The translations under genes and the position numbers were made by a program. Below, piece by piece: positions 14,381 through 32,400 of a stretch of 64,000 nt of DNA. Under the pieces are notes generated by a model, which was given only the letters and a program-made list of their open reading frames with translations, did not search any database and was not told the DNA's origin. Positions within the stretch are counted from its first letter, which is position 1; each line of letters begins with the position of its first letter. Source of the stretch: Pyrocephalus nanus (taxonomy: Eukaryota; Chordata; Aves; Passeriformes; Tyrannidae); NCBI GenBank assembly GCA_038380795.1, contig CM076270.1:18306001-18370000 (forward strand), written 5' to 3'.

Positions 14381-14890
14381 TATGCTCTAGCTAAAGTATG
14401 ATGAATGGTGCTCTGCTGGATTCCTAAGTTAGGCCTAGGAGTGAGTGACTGTTGTGCTCTAGGGAATCCTATATGAATCTTTTGTTACATTGTTTAAATA
14501 AGGTCTTGATTAAGTACTGTTAAAACCTTTAGGCCTAAATCGTTGGTCAAGTCTGGGGCTAAGTTTGGCAAGGGGGTCCACTCTGAACCTTGTAACTCAG
14601 TGGGAGGGTCTTGCTTATTCCTTTGTATCCTCACCCTTTCCCATCCCTACCCTTTTCCTATCCCCAGTCTCCAGGTAGATAATTTTGTGTTGATTTTAGT
14701 TTCAGATTGATTGAACTTAGGTTTTAGTCCAATTTTTCTCTGTATGCTTTAACTATCTAGTAAGCAGTAGAGTGAACCTTGCCAACAAAGTCTGTTGTGC
14801 TTCCCCTGTAATATTAAACCTGCTTTTGCTGATACCTTTGCTAGTGATTCTTTGAGCAACCTAAAACGCTCATTCCTGACAGCAGTGCTT
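14380..14890 (+). mobile_element. Possible LTR-like sequence, unclassified
   Basis: The stretch ends with an ATTAAA-type poly(A) signal (around 14812), then CTGCTTTTGCTGATACC and a T-rich tail, an arrangement typical of the R/U5 part of a retroviral LTR. Upstream are C/T-rich blocks at 14630-14670. I found no second copy in the window, no certain TG...CA ends and no viral reading frame, so this is a pattern-based suggestion. A terminal exon of a non-coding transcript could look the same. Confidence 0.25.
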
Positions 14891-16205
14891 CACATGTGCT
14901 CCTACAGGAGTCACCTTCATCAGGGCCCATCCTTTACTGAAGGAAAAGGAGAGCAGAGCTTTTGGGCAACAGCTGCTTTGCACAAAAACGGGTAAGGTAA
15001 GACAGTGCCCATGGGAAGGGAGGTGTGGGATGCACTGCCATGTCATGTGTTGCCCAGACCAGGAAAATCAAAGCACTGGCAAGAATCAAGCATTAAAGGA
15101 AAAACTCCTGCCTATTTCTCCCAACAACACCTGACAGCACCTGCCCACTTTCTAGCAACTGTCCCCAAGTGCTGCCCAGCTGGGTAAAACAAGCCACCAC
15201 ACGCCTGGCAGCCGCAGTACTTTGTAACCTTTGCCTTCTAGTGCAGTTCACATTTGCCTTGGAAAGCTCAGAGCAGGGGTCACAGACAGAAAAGGTTGGG
15301 CCACAGGGAGAAATCACCTTGATTCAGTCCCCAGGCAGCATGTTTAGTCTTTGCTCTTGTCCTAAGCTCCCACTGACACTGTAAGCCACAAGTCAAGACG
15401 AATTTAAAGTTCAGCATGTTTTAAAGGGTTTAAGGATTGATATGGGTGTGATTTTAGATGAAATGTACTGAAAAACATGTCAGTACCTTCACCATTTTCC
15501 AAGACCACACGGAAACACATTAGCAACACCGGAAGCTGAATCTGTGTTTGCTAAGGGATGCTTTGGGACTTTGCCAGGGGGATTATCTTTACTGTTCTTC
15601 TCCTAACTCACTTACTACCTCCTTTAGCAAAATGTCAGTAGTTTATTTCTTTTCCCTTTAACAGACAAACACGTTGCTGGGGGCCTGAGGGCACTGATGT
15701 ACCCTAAAGGTGCTGGGCAGCTTCACCTGGAGCCTCCATCCACACCCATGGTCCTAGGAACCATTTAAGCTCAGCCCAGGGCTTTAAATCCTAGTCTCTG
15801 GGCTATGGGGTTGCTAATCTTTAGCTCTCCTAGAGGTACAACTGGTCCTGTTCTGTGGATCTTGCTTGTATACTTGGGACCTTAATTTACAGCACCCTGG
15901 GGTAAAGTCACCACTTAGTGCTGCCTTCTTACAATGGTGGAGGGAGCAGGGGGCTTGGGAATGTGGTACTGGAGTTTTCCCCCTTTTCTTGCCATAAAGG
16001 GGAATACTATTTGCACAAGAGATGTAAAATGCTCCTGATTTCTTTTTGTATAGGAAGAAACTGGGATACATCCTTCAATCACAAAAGCAGTCCGCTGAGA
16101 TGGGGTTATCACCTTTGTGATTTTGGTCCTGGTTTTTGCTGATCTCCTGATGCAGCTGAAGTTTTACCCTGACTTTATTCAAACTGCAAGCGTGGCCAGC
16201 TAAAT
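14891..16205. other. Non-coding stretch, nothing recognised
   Basis: No exon, RNA gene or classified repeat could be supported. Open frames are 90 codons or less and unlike known proteins. Confidence 0.5.
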
Positions 16206-16440
16206 GCTAAATCAGAGAAAAGTCTGAAGCAGTGCGTGTGTGAGCAGACTGTGTGTCTGCAGAGCGGGGATCCCGGGCCGAGGACAGCAGAGGGAGCCGG
16301 AGCCCCGCGCAGCAGCCCCGGGCCGGGCTCGGTGCCTCCATCGCCCGCTCTCCCGACTTCGTGCGGGTGGTGTGGCTCCGCAGGGATGAAACGAAGGTCT
16401 GTGCCAGGACCCCGGTAAGGCTGCCTTGGCCATGAACACG
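16206..16440 (+). promoter_or_regulatory. Small CpG island with candidate non-coding first exon
   Basis: This is an abrupt GC- and CpG-rich block in AT-rich surroundings, with CCCGGGCCG, GCCCCGCGC and CCGGGCCGGGC words between about 16260 and 16415. It ends at a strong plus-strand splice donor: the exon side ends CCCCG at 16414 and the intron begins GTAAGG at 16415. This looks like a promoter plus first exon reading right. The nearest right-hand gene on this strand is OTOS, whose start-codon exon has a splice acceptor just before the ATG and therefore needs an upstream non-coding exon. Assignment to OTOS is inference; an independent lncRNA is equally possible. On the minus strand the block is also open (16175-16465) but looks like nothing known. 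Confidence 0.45.
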
Positions 16441-19400
16441 GCTTAACTTCAGTCAATGCTGACAAAAGTGGCGTTAAACTGAATATTGAGTCGGGTAATA
16501 GTCTGAGCTGTCAGTCGAGTTCAGGTGCAAATCGACTGCAAACTCACATGTCGAACAGGGGCTTTGGGGTGTGAGCATCAAATCATAAGCTGCATAGAAA
16601 TAAATGCTGCAGCCAAGAGCTGCTTACCCTGTGTTTAACTGTATGTCTCAAGTAAGTTGAGTGTCAGCGAAGCAGTTTTAAAGATTGATTTATCCTATTT
16701 GGTCACCCTTTGTACTAGGTTCTGTCTCATTCAATCAGAGTTTAGTACATCAGTCCAACTTAGTGCCTTAAATACCCTCTCTGCAAAGTGGCTTGTACAA
16801 CTTAGAAAGGCTACTAGCTTAGAAGGCTAATGCCTGATCAGAATAAATAATGCCTTTAAATAGGCAAGCTGTAAGGCTAAGCTCTGCCTCCAGTGGATAA
16901 GACAATAACCTCAGTAACTATAACTTCTACGCTCCAAGAGCTGTGCAGGGTTTGTTCTCCCCCTCCAACTGCAGTATTAGCACTGATCACTGTTACCCAG
17001 AAAAACTGGGACAGAAGGGAAGTGATGCTTCATTTTGGGATGGTGTGACTGATAGTCCTCACCTTGTCAGTCTTTAAAACAGCAAAACTCTGTAAGATTG
17101 AGAAACAGAATGATTTTTTTTTTTCTTTTCCTGACAGATGTGGGACCCTTCTTGGGTTTGCTAACCTTGAGAGAACACAGGACACAGGAGATGAGAGTTC
17201 CCAAATCCTTCCTGCTCCTCAGCTGTTCCTCCTAGTGAATCAATGCACTTGTTACACACTCTTACAAGTTGAGCCTGCGAGCACGCAGGGTGAGGGCCCT
17301 CTTCAGTCACACCACCCAGATCAATATATTGAACCTGACAGAAGCTGCCTCCTTGGCAGAAGCCTCTTTCAAGTGTAGACGTCCCCATTTGCAGCTGAAA
17401 CAATCTCTTGACAGCTGGATGGGCTAATGCCCTGCCTCTGGGTAGCCAGGTCCCTTCCAGCGTGGCAGGGCACTGTGCAGCCCTTGCTCCCTTCATAATG
17501 TGGCTTTTGGTCTGGCAACTGCTACAGTAATACTGCCCTAACAGGTCTCATTGATTGCTGCTCTCAAATATACCAGCAACTTGCTCACGTTTCCATGATG
17601 GATTTTTTTGTAGTCAAGCTTATCTCCTCATTAATCTTGTTTAATCAATTTTATTGTCCCTAGGGCAGAGCTGCTTGTGGGCAGGTATAACTGGTGACAC
17701 CAAAGTAGCCTTGGCAAATGAATCAAAGGGAAGAAGAGACCCTGGGTGTAAAGAAGCTTCTATTCATCCTGATGAAGTTTTAACTTTGGTAACAAATATT
17801 TAATGCACTTTTATTTAAAGAAACCTCTCTGTGAAATGAAAACAATAAACAGATGCTGATGGCTGAATAGCTTAAGTGTAGCTTGAGCATTCAATCAATC
17901 TGAAAAGCAATTTATTGTGAGTATATTTCAAAGTGGTGGAAGTTATTGCTATGATACATCTAATCATAATGGCAGTGGGGAAAAATATATCCTCTCTTAA
18001 GAGCTGTGAAAAAACCCTGTCCCTCAGTGATCAGTTTGTTGGATTCCCTGTGGAGTTCAGTCATCTATGGCTGTGCTGAAAAGCTGAGTGAGACTAAAGC
18101 AAAGAATGGAACAATTTATTTAAAAAGATGCCTTGGACAAGCTTAGACCTAATGTGGGAGGAGGAAGAGATAGGACAAGTCCTGGATGCTCTGCTGTTAG
18201 AATACAGGTGCTGCTGCCTCCTGCTCTCCCTGCAGCTGAACTGCTTGGAAGCAAATATTCCTCACTGCCATGCACCTTCTGTGGTGCTAACAGGCATTGC
18301 CAGCTCTGTCTCCTGAGGAAACAAGATGTAGGAAACCAAGTGGACTTGTTGGATCTAATGTTCCATTTTGCCTATAGCAAAAACAGTTTGAAATGCTAGT
18401 AAATCTTAACCCACTTTAGTGGCAGCCTGGATGTGAGGTTCCTGTCATTCATGGGGAAATCTGCAGATGGACAGTGGAGAAAATCTGTTGGTATTAGGGG
18501 TGATAGGAAGAGAGAAGTCAGCCTGCAGCTGTTCTTCGCTTGCTCAGCAGCAGCTGGTTGACTAGTAAGCAGGGTCACCAGCCCCCTGTGTTCCAGCAGC
18601 CTTGCATGGACCTTTGGGAAAGACAAGCCTGGTGCTTGGAGCTGGCAGGGCTGCCCTGCAAGGGAAGGGGACAGTGGAGAAACAGCTGAGAGCCCTTTGC
18701 AGGAGCTGAGGGCACCAGGGTATTACTGGGAGAGGCACTGGGATACCTGGCAGGAATAGCTCACTGGGAGACAAGCTGCACTAGTCCTGCTGCCAGTGGA
18801 ACTGCTTCCTTCTTTTGCTTTCACTACCTGCTGCTGCAATACAGCACTGCCTGCTACCTGTGAAGCCCTGGAACCTTCATTTGCATCTATAAACATAACC
18901 CTTCTTCACACAGAGGTTAAAATGATAAGTTGAAATCAATGTGAACAGATGCGCTTTCTTGTTGGTTCTGAAGTGTGATTTATTTAAGTGCAGAGCTAGT
19001 CCTTAACTCTGGTTTGTAAATCTGACCTTCACAGCTGGCTCTAATACATCTCAAAGTGGTTCATTTAAACTGTGCTATGTCTAATCACATTAAAGTTTTG
19101 TTAGTTGTTTTGTAACTATCCAAATCCATTTGCTGTGTCTCCTTTCAATTGCTTCCAGGGGCTACTATTATCAGGATGATCAAGCCAGTTGCTGGCAGGA
19201 AAGCTGTCTGTTCACAAGAACTGGAAATATGTAATATTTTCAGTAAAATTAACTGCAAGAACAACCATGGGGCCAGCCTGGGAGCTCACCTGGAGCAGAG
19301 GATGTCTGAGGAGAGTAAGACACAGAGCAAAACTGCAGTGCTGCTTGGTCAGAACGATCCCTTGTAGCTCCAAATTTTCTGAGTTGGAATGGTCAGATAC

Positions 19401-22400
19401 CATGTGCCTTTAAAATGGGAGGTATTCACTCAGGTACTTAATTTTACATTTACTTTTGTTGGCCCTTTTGTTATTCAGCTGCTTGGTACTGTGAGATCCT
19501 TGCCTGAATTCTCTTTGTCTGCCCTGGGCTTTACTATCCTGGGTAATGCAGCATCATTAAAAATTTTTGGAGCTTCTATATTCATGAAAAGTGAAGCAAA
19601 GCTCAAAGGAAAAAGAAAATGAAGCTCTGAATGCCTGGAATATCTAGGGCAATTCACACCTGTCTGAGCAAATCATATAGTTGTGGGAATCTCTTTTTGA
19701 CCTGTTTTATTTGAACCAAATTGCTGGAAGAAGTAATCAAACATTTGTGGTTCTAGTGACAGTCTATATATCAGTCTCACTGGTTGTACGAAAGTGTTGC
19801 AGCACTGTAGAGGACATTTTGTCTGCTCAGCCCAAGGCCAAAGCACCTCAGATGCAGCTCTAAATGCTATTTAGTTTTTAAGTAAGTTCTTATGGAGCTC
19901 TGTATGCTTGTCCTTTTGCCTGTTGATTAAATAGGAAAGATTCTGGGTTTTTTGAAACAATGCACTTTTTTTTTTTTTCAGTGGCTGGATGACTATAGAT
20001 TTGTGTGTGCAACAGCAGTCTAATATAACTATTGGGAAAACAAAGGTATCCATAAGCTTGTTTTTATGTATTCCTTTATCTTTGTTTCTAGTTAATCGAC
20101 AAGGAGAGCTGAATTGCTCCACAGGGGTTGGCTTTGGGTAAAACAGCCCATTAGCAAGGACCCAGCTGAAGGCAGTTCCAGGAGTCTTCCCCATCGAGTC
20201 ACACAAACAACTCTGCTGCCCAAACTGCATTCCCTTATTCCCAAGGACATGTCCTCTGTGCTCTGATTGATTTATGTCCCTGACACACCTCTGTGTAGCA
20301 TTTCTCTGGCTTTGAGAGCCATCTACAAAAAGTACATATTGATCATGGATCCTCCAGGGATGGGTGGGTAGGATAAACCATCAGCCCCTTTTATCATGTA
20401 GCAAAGCTTTTATGAATCAATGCCCTTAACTAAGAAAGTTCATGCAAACATTAGAGTGTGGCACCTGGAGAACTGCTGCCAGCAAAAGTAACAGTGTTTG
20501 GGGAAAAAAGTAGAACAGTGAATTTCTTTCCAAAATGAGTAGAAATTAAAACACTGGACTCTCTCAGCAGCTGCCCTCTTAAGTGCTGTAGTGTCTACTG
20601 AAATGTGGCTGCTGCTGAACCAGAGTTGCATTTGTGGGCACCATGGCATCTCCAGTAACTGCTCAGCAGCAAAGGAGCTGCAGGCAGCAACTCTCAGCAG
20701 AGGGCTCTGCTCCCTGCTCCACACCAGTGTGTTACAAATGCTGCAGGTCACTGCACGGTGTGCTCTCGGGGTGGCCCCAGGAGCCACGGGGCTCTGTTTG
20801 CACACTGAACCCACCAGGCAGAGTCCGTCAAGCAGCTGATGAGAACTCAACAGTTCTTCTCTAGTCCAATGCTGTGCTTCAAACAGACCCAACTGGGACA
20901 CATAGTCATGTACACAGCCACAGAAGCCTCCAGAAGAGGTTGTATCCCCTGATGCAGCTGTTCTCAGTGCTAATTCTCATCCCTCTTTTTTTAATTTCCT
21001 AGACCTACTTCAGAGTGGAAAGCCTGGGTAGCTTCATGGTAATTATTCAATTACAATTTGTGACTGGTTTATGTGTGTGATAGCACAAGTCGGTACTTCT
21101 GATGGTTTATTGGAACAGAATATACAGGCTAGGCAGCAAAAGGGAAAGTTTGGCTCTGCAGGCAGTGCTGGTGGGTGAACCTGGGTACATCTGCACCACA
21201 GGACTCCACTAAGCAAGGGAAGTGCCACAATCCAGGGGAGCTGGGGCAAAGGTGCCAGCAGAACTTTGCTCATGTAGGGACCCTTCCTACAGGCTTAGGA
21301 AATATTCACCAAGAGGATTAAAGCCTTTCAAAGATGGAATAGATTCTGCCTTCATAATATTTTTCTTTTCAGGCTCCACAAGAGTTGGCACAGCCTCCTG
21401 TGCTACAAAGCACCCTTTTTTTCCCCCTTGCTCAGAACATCCTGAATTAATTCCTGGCAGAACTACCTAACTCTGTGCATAGATAGGAACCAACTCCAGC
21501 AAAGCTGGGGCCTCCTACGAGGCCACTCACCTGGATCTCTCCCCTCCAGGACTCTGTGAGTATGGAGACTTTCCCTGTACCCCTGTGGCAGATGGGTGGA
21601 TGTGACAGAGCAAGAGCATCGACGTCAGGACAGACACACAGAGTTGGGCAATGCAGGTGTCTAGAACTGAGACAGAGAAATGATTTTGTAGACCATAAAG
21701 GCAACTGAAAATGCCCAGTGAGAGGGCACAGCTCAGATCAGCAACTGTAAGATCAGATCTCGCAGCAGGAATGTGCCCAGTGAGCTCTGCACTGGCATTT
21801 CAGGGGCTCCTCTCAGCAGAGGAGCCCTCTGGAAAGAGCTGCCTGGTTTGGCAAGATGACCTGAAGGGCCATGTCTTCGAGGAGCATCCAAATCCCACAT
21901 TGCCCCATGAGTCACAGGACACTTTCTGCTAAACCTTAGGCCCTTGCCCCTATCTGCTGCCATCAGGAGTTCTGTGGTAAAAGAAAATCAATCAAGATGT
22001 TCATGTGAACTGAGTGTTCTCCAAACTCTGTCTGCCCTCCAGGTTTCTGAAAGCACGGGATCTGTTCAGCAACCTGCACAGGCTGGAGCCCAAAGCACTG
22101 CTTGGTGTTGGCAGAGGAACCTTTCCAGGAAATCAGTTTAATGTGAAAATGCATCTCCTTATTGACCCTCTGAAAGCACCTGCACCACCAGCATGACTGA
22201 GGTCACTGGGGACCTCCTGCTTTACTTGGCATAACCCAGCTGATTTTAGTGGGCACTTGCTGCCTGTGTACACTTTAAGGTCCAGGTTTTAAGGATCCCA
22301 AGTAAGGATATAAAGCAGTGTCAAGTGTCTGTGGGGTTTGTGACTCAGCTGGAGAGGGAACTCCATATCCTTTCAGTCATTTGCTCAAATAAGATTTTTG

Positions 22401-23099
22401 AAAATCGGTTTTTATAAAGGGACAGAAAGAAAGTCCAGAGGGCAGCAATGGTAGTAATCACTGAATTAGCTTCTGGATTTTCTCCCTCTGCCTTCAAAAA
22501 GCAAAAGTGTTGTTGCCAAAGTTGATTCTGATTTCCTTGCAGAAAATGCCCACTGTCTCTTCTATGGACAGTGCTGAAATGTAATGCAAATTTGAGCAGT
22601 TAAAATACCTGAAGGCAACAAAACCAGATTGGTGCAGAAAGTCAGTGACGTTTTCCCCCCACCCTTCCTTACACAGCACTGCTATTTTACAGCAATAGAA
22701 ATCCTTTTGGAGTTTCCTAGCTGACTCAGAGCTACAGATCTTAACTACTGCAAGAAGGAGAGAGAGAGAAAGGTAATTTCTAAGGTGAAATTAAATTAGC
22801 CACAAAATAAAACATTTCTAAAGACAATTTCATGTCAGTTCAGAGGAGCCTTTTGGATTTATGCCACCTTAAGGCAAAATATCAGTAAATGCTTCAGGTC
22901 TTTTAATACTTTGTGTTGCCGTTGAGAAGATGTAAGAAAATGTAATTGGATCTTGTTATGCCTGAATTGATAATTACACTTTATTTTGGAATGTATTCTT
23001 CTACTGAAAGAAATAATAGACTTTGCATAATTATGAATCTGTTGTAATAATACTCAATTGTACAGATTACTTTTTAGAAATACGAGCATTATCTTGCAG
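16441..23099. other. Non-coding stretch upstream of OTOS
   Basis: No coding exon is recognised. If the CpG island at 16.2-16.4 kb is the OTOS first exon, this is its first intron. A T run lies at about 19970-19979. Open frames reach 153 codons (20440-20901, minus) without resemblance to known proteins. Confidence 0.5.
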
Positions 23100-23104
23100 A
23101 AAAG
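23088..23104 (+). other. OTOS: Splice acceptor and 5' UTR end directly before OTOS ATG
   Basis: An AG at 23098-23099 follows TTATCTTGC, and the start codon follows after only AAAAG. This is a reasonable acceptor, so most of the OTOS 5' UTR should come from a separate upstream exon. No TATA box or GC-rich promoter sits immediately upstream, which agrees with that reading. Confidence 0.6.
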
Positions 23105-25816
<2,712 letters not shown>

Positions 25817-25842
25817 GTGCCTCGCTCAGCTTTGCCAGAGCC

Positions 25843-26450
25843 AGTGCCAAGGTGTTTGGGTGAATACCTGTCTAACAGTGAACACACCTAGGCTGCCCTC
25901 AGCTGCTTTGTGATACTCACTGCAGTCACACATAGCATTTCATGCTTTAAATTAGTTTCCTTTTTACAGCTGATGAGTGCCAAGGTGTTAGAGCGAATAC
26001 CTGCCAGCGAATGCACCTGGGCTGCTGCCAGCCACTTTGTGATACCACATATACAGAATCTCATGCTTTAAATTAGCCTCTTTTGTACAAGATATGTGTG
26101 CCCAAGTGGTTGGGTGAATACCTGGCTGCCAGTGAACACACCTGAGCTGCCCTCAGCCACTTTGTGAGGCTCACTGCAGTCATGCACATCATTTCATGCT
26201 TTAGTTTTGTTTTTACAATTTCGGGGTGCCATGTTTGAGCGAATAGCTGCCACTGAAGCCCCCTGGCTGCCCTCAGCCGCTTTGTGATACCACAGTCATG
26301 CACAGAATTTCATGCTTTAAATTAGTCTTCTTTTGTACAACTTAGGGGTGCCAACAGATGCAGCTGGGCTGGCCTCAGCCACTAAGTGATAATCACTGCA
26401 GTCACACGCAGCATTTCATGCTTTAAATCAGTCCCTTTTCTACGATTTAT
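25843..26450 (+). repeat. ~125-bp tandem repeat, about five copies, in the OTOS 3' region
   Basis: Diverged copies start near 25843, 25976, 26097, 26225 and 26347 (spacing 133, 121, 128, 122), the last one internally shortened. Each copy carries, in order, GTGCCAAGG-like, GAATACCTG-like, CTGCCCTCAGCCACTTTGTG-like, CAGTCACACA-like and TTTCATGCTTTAAATTAG motifs, then a T-rich stretch ending in TACA. The array starts 27 nt after the OTOS stop codon and ends about 15 nt before an AATAAA, so it makes up nearly all the expected 3' UTR. It resembles no transposon family I know and is best called a minisatellite. Confidence 0.9.
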
Positions 26451-26466
26451 CCTTTCGCGTGAAAAC

Positions 26467-26472
26467 AATAAA
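26467..26472 (+). terminator. OTOS: Polyadenylation signal AATAAA, likely OTOS
   Basis: A canonical AATAAA follows the tandem array, 650 nt after the OTOS stop codon. A TTTTGGG/T13 stretch (about 26495-26520) downstream fits a U-rich downstream element. It lies about 170 nt before the COPS9 CpG island, so the two transcription units would be tightly spaced. Confidence 0.65.
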
Positions 26473-26639
26473 CTCCTCTGTTCTGCTGCACAGTTTTGGG
26501 AGCTTTTTTTTTTTTTTTTACCCGTGATGCTCACAGGGTTGACTCGGGAAAACACTCTCTGTGCGTGTCGGAGGTATGTGTGTGTACAGGAGTTATCCGG
26601 CCCGCCTGGAGGCTGGAAGAACCACCATAAGCCCCACTT

Positions 26640-29004
<2,365 letters not shown>

Positions 29005-29430
29005 ACTTGGTTGTCCAGCAATGCAGTGCTGAGATGTGGATTTTTCTCTAGGATCACCTGTGGTGTCCATTATTTATTAAAGTAATCGAAATGGGAAAAT
29101 CACAAAGCGGGGGGAAGCCTATATAAGCTGCTCGTGGAATATGAAAACCAGATGGTTAAAGATAACTAAGGAAGGAATTGTGGTATGTTATTTCTAGGAA
29201 GCTGTGTGTAGATTTCTCTGGAAATTTTATTTGCTGATGTGCTTAGTGAATAAAATACTAAAAAAACCCTCCTTCTCTCTTGGTTATACTTTGAAAATAG
29301 ATATTGCTGTGTTCTGAGCTCCCTTACAGAATGTGGTTTTTTTAATAAATAATTCACTGTTACTTTTGGATATTATATAAAAGATACATGGCAGGGCACA
29401 TTGCTAGTTAATAAACTTTTGTTTGTTCTC
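29005..29430 (+). terminator. COPS9: COPS9 3' UTR with several candidate poly(A) signals
   Basis: After the COPS9 stop codon there is an ATTAAA at 29076-29081, then AATAAA hexamers at 29249-29254, 29344-29349 and 29410-29415. The last is followed by a GT-rich TTTTGTTTGTTCTCAG stretch that suits cleavage. Alternative 3' ends are likely; which is used cannot be told from sequence. Confidence 0.55.
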
Positions 29431-32400
29431 AGTAAAGGATTATCTTGGGATAAGATGGTTGCTTGTTCTGAATGGTTTAGTTAATTTGTTGGTCACACTA
29501 AGAGGAGTGTAGGTGATCTTCTGTTTCAAGACATCAGTACTTCATTTTTAATTTAGGAAGCACAGAAAACAAAAGTAATTTCACTTTGGTACTTTAAGCA
29601 GAGAAATGTTCTGACCCTGGACTGCAGGAATGCTTGGATTTAAAAATATAATTCAATTCCTGAAATTGTACTTTATAGAAAGAAAATAATTTAGGATTCT
29701 TTTCTCCTGCAGCAGGTAGTGCACTTGTTTGTACTCAGAGATTGTCTATATGAATCAGGCTGTTGAAATATTAGTTCACATTTTGACACAAGTTTTCAGA
29801 ACATTTTTAGAAATGTTTCATTTTCACCCTTCAGTGACCAAAGGGAATCTCAGAATGAAAGGAACAGGTGAGTTTTTACCATATTATTTCAGAGTCAAGA
29901 GTGTAATCCCAGCTAATCTCAAATGCAATCTGTATTCCATAAATTGATCACAAAAATGATACTGTGGCTGATCTTTAAACACCTGGCACTAATTAAATTT
30001 CACCTGAACTGAAACTCTTTCCTCTCATACTTCTTTCACTTTTTTCTTCTTTGGTTTGCCTTAAAAAATGAAATGTTAAATTTTTCAGTATCTATGCTGA
30101 CCACTAAGCTTAAAACATAAGCACAACAAACCCAGTAGGATTTAGATGTCTTTTTATTGTGCTCCTGTGGATTTCTGAGCAGCCTGTCTTTCATCATGCA
30201 GTGAACATTAAAGCAGCATTTCTGACACTCTGCTTGGCATCTGATGCTGCCACGTGTCCCTGAAGGAACAGCCTCAGGTAACTTCCTTTCCTATTTAGTG
30301 CTTGCTTTGCTTAGAGCTTGAGATTTCCAGCTTTTCTCACTGAAACCAAGGTGAAACAATTTGAGGGGAGGCAAGTGTGTTTGGGCTGTCTCTGGCTTTG
30401 GTGCTCTGCCTTCTCCAAGCCAGGTTTTGAAAGCTGGTGCCTGTAAATAGAGGCTGTGTCCTAGGCAGGAGCAAATTATGAAATAAGATTTAAGAAGTAA
30501 CTCTGCTCTTTAGCTGTTTTTGCTGATTCCTTAAGATGGTCATCTTGGTTTTGGAATATTTCCTTGTCCATGTTTTGTACACACTTTTTGGTTTTTTTTT
30601 TCATTTGCTTTCCTTAAGTTGTAAGAAACTTGAGCCCTGTGTTTGATCACAGCAGGAGGAGTATATTCTTTCATACAAACTCATGTTGAACAGTTGCTCT
30701 TCAGTATGGGTGGTGGTCCCTTTTTGGACACATCCAAAACCTCAGTGAACATGGGTTTGAAGGTGAACATGGGTTTGAAGGTGCTCATGGTGAGTAGTTC
30801 TAGTTTTGAAATGTCATCTCGCTTGATCAAAACATGGAACCTTTATGGAACTGGATAGAGGCTCGTGGGACCAGCTGGAGTTCCCATCCTGGTAGGATAC
30901 AGCTCTCCATTCAAGGTAGGTATAGCTAACACACTTTTTTGTGGAGCTTTCCAGAAACGATTCCATGTTAAAAAGCAACATAAATGGTACTGCTGGCAGT
31001 GCTCTGGAAGGAACATTCTGCAGGGTTGGGATGGTGTTGAAGGTATGGATGTTGTAGCTGTCTGGAGTATGAACTTCTCTCATCCACAATGAGACTGAGG
31101 GTGTGTATTGAGCTTCATCTCTCTAAAGAGAACTGTCAATATGTTAAACTGTCATCAGGAACTGTAATTTGTTGGGTCCCTTCTGGGATGGTATTATATG
31201 AGAACAAAATGCCCTTCAGCTTCACATTGTTTCTGTGTTATCATTTGTCAAGACTTTTGGTCTAATTAGTCTGGGGGCAATCAGTCTGTTGTCAGGAAAT
31301 AATCACAAGATGTCAAAATCTCTAATAAAAATTGATGTAAAGGGCATTTGATTGCCTTGGCCAATTAATTTCTCGAGCTTTGATTCCTGTACCTTCTGTG
31401 GAGATTGACACCTCTCATAATGGATGTTTCTGAGAAAACAAGCAGCAGTCTGCACACATTTAGACTGATGTGTATTTATAAGCTGCTGGGTCCTGCTCAA
31501 TATTTCAATAGCCAAAGAAAGGCTCCAGTGTGAATAGATTTATGAATTGTCCCAGTGACTTCAGTGGGACAGCTGGCAATCTAAAAGCTGAGCTTCTGTC
31601 TGAGTCTTGGCAGGATGAGGGCCCAAGTGGTGAAAGGCCTTAGAAGGGGTGTAGCCAGTGATGCAGCACAGATGAAAAGGAATAGCTTCAAAACACTTAA
31701 ATGTCAGCCTGTTCCCTTCAATGCTCCCACCAGGCCAAGGCTCTGTTTGCAGGGAACTGCAAACTGTCCCAGTATTATCCTTGGAAATAAGAATGTGTGA
31801 TCTGTTTTGAGCTGAAAATAATCCAGTCATTGTGAGGGAGAGGAAGTTGCCATGCTAAAGGAAACTGGCTGTCATCTGTGCATAATATTTCTGCAGTGCC
31901 TCTTCTGAGCTGGCTTTCAGGTTATAGAGCCAACTGCTACTGCTCTTAATGTGAGCAGGAACAGGCAAGCTCAGACCTAGTGTGGCAGTAGTGGGTTTTC
32001 CTTGGTAGCTTTCTGCTTTGTTAACTTCCAGGGCATTAAAAGTTTTCCTTTTAATATTTTATTTCAGTAATTGGAGTGGAAGGTATTTTTCTTGATAAAG
32101 AAGGAATTGATTTAGATTAATAAATGGAGCCCTTCCTGCTTCCCCAGGGTTTTGGGAAGCTGGCAGGCCTCTTCCTGTTCTCAATGTGCAGTTGTTCAGC
32201 ACATGAGAACATGCTGGGCAGATGACAGGGCAGCCCTGTTCTCTCAAGTCCCTGTTAGTGATGGGGCTGGAATGCCAGTGTCACATCAGAGATATTTTGG
32301 AAAAGCACTAGCACAATGCAACTCAGTCCTGGGCAGCAGGGGGGAGACTTTGAGCACAAGGATTGGCTTCTATGCTTTTACTTTCAGGTTGGTTTATTTT

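Noticed and set aside
26073..26303. Minus-strand frame of 76 codons with internal repetition
   Set aside because: The repetition is just the OTOS 3' tandem array read backwards; no coding meaning.
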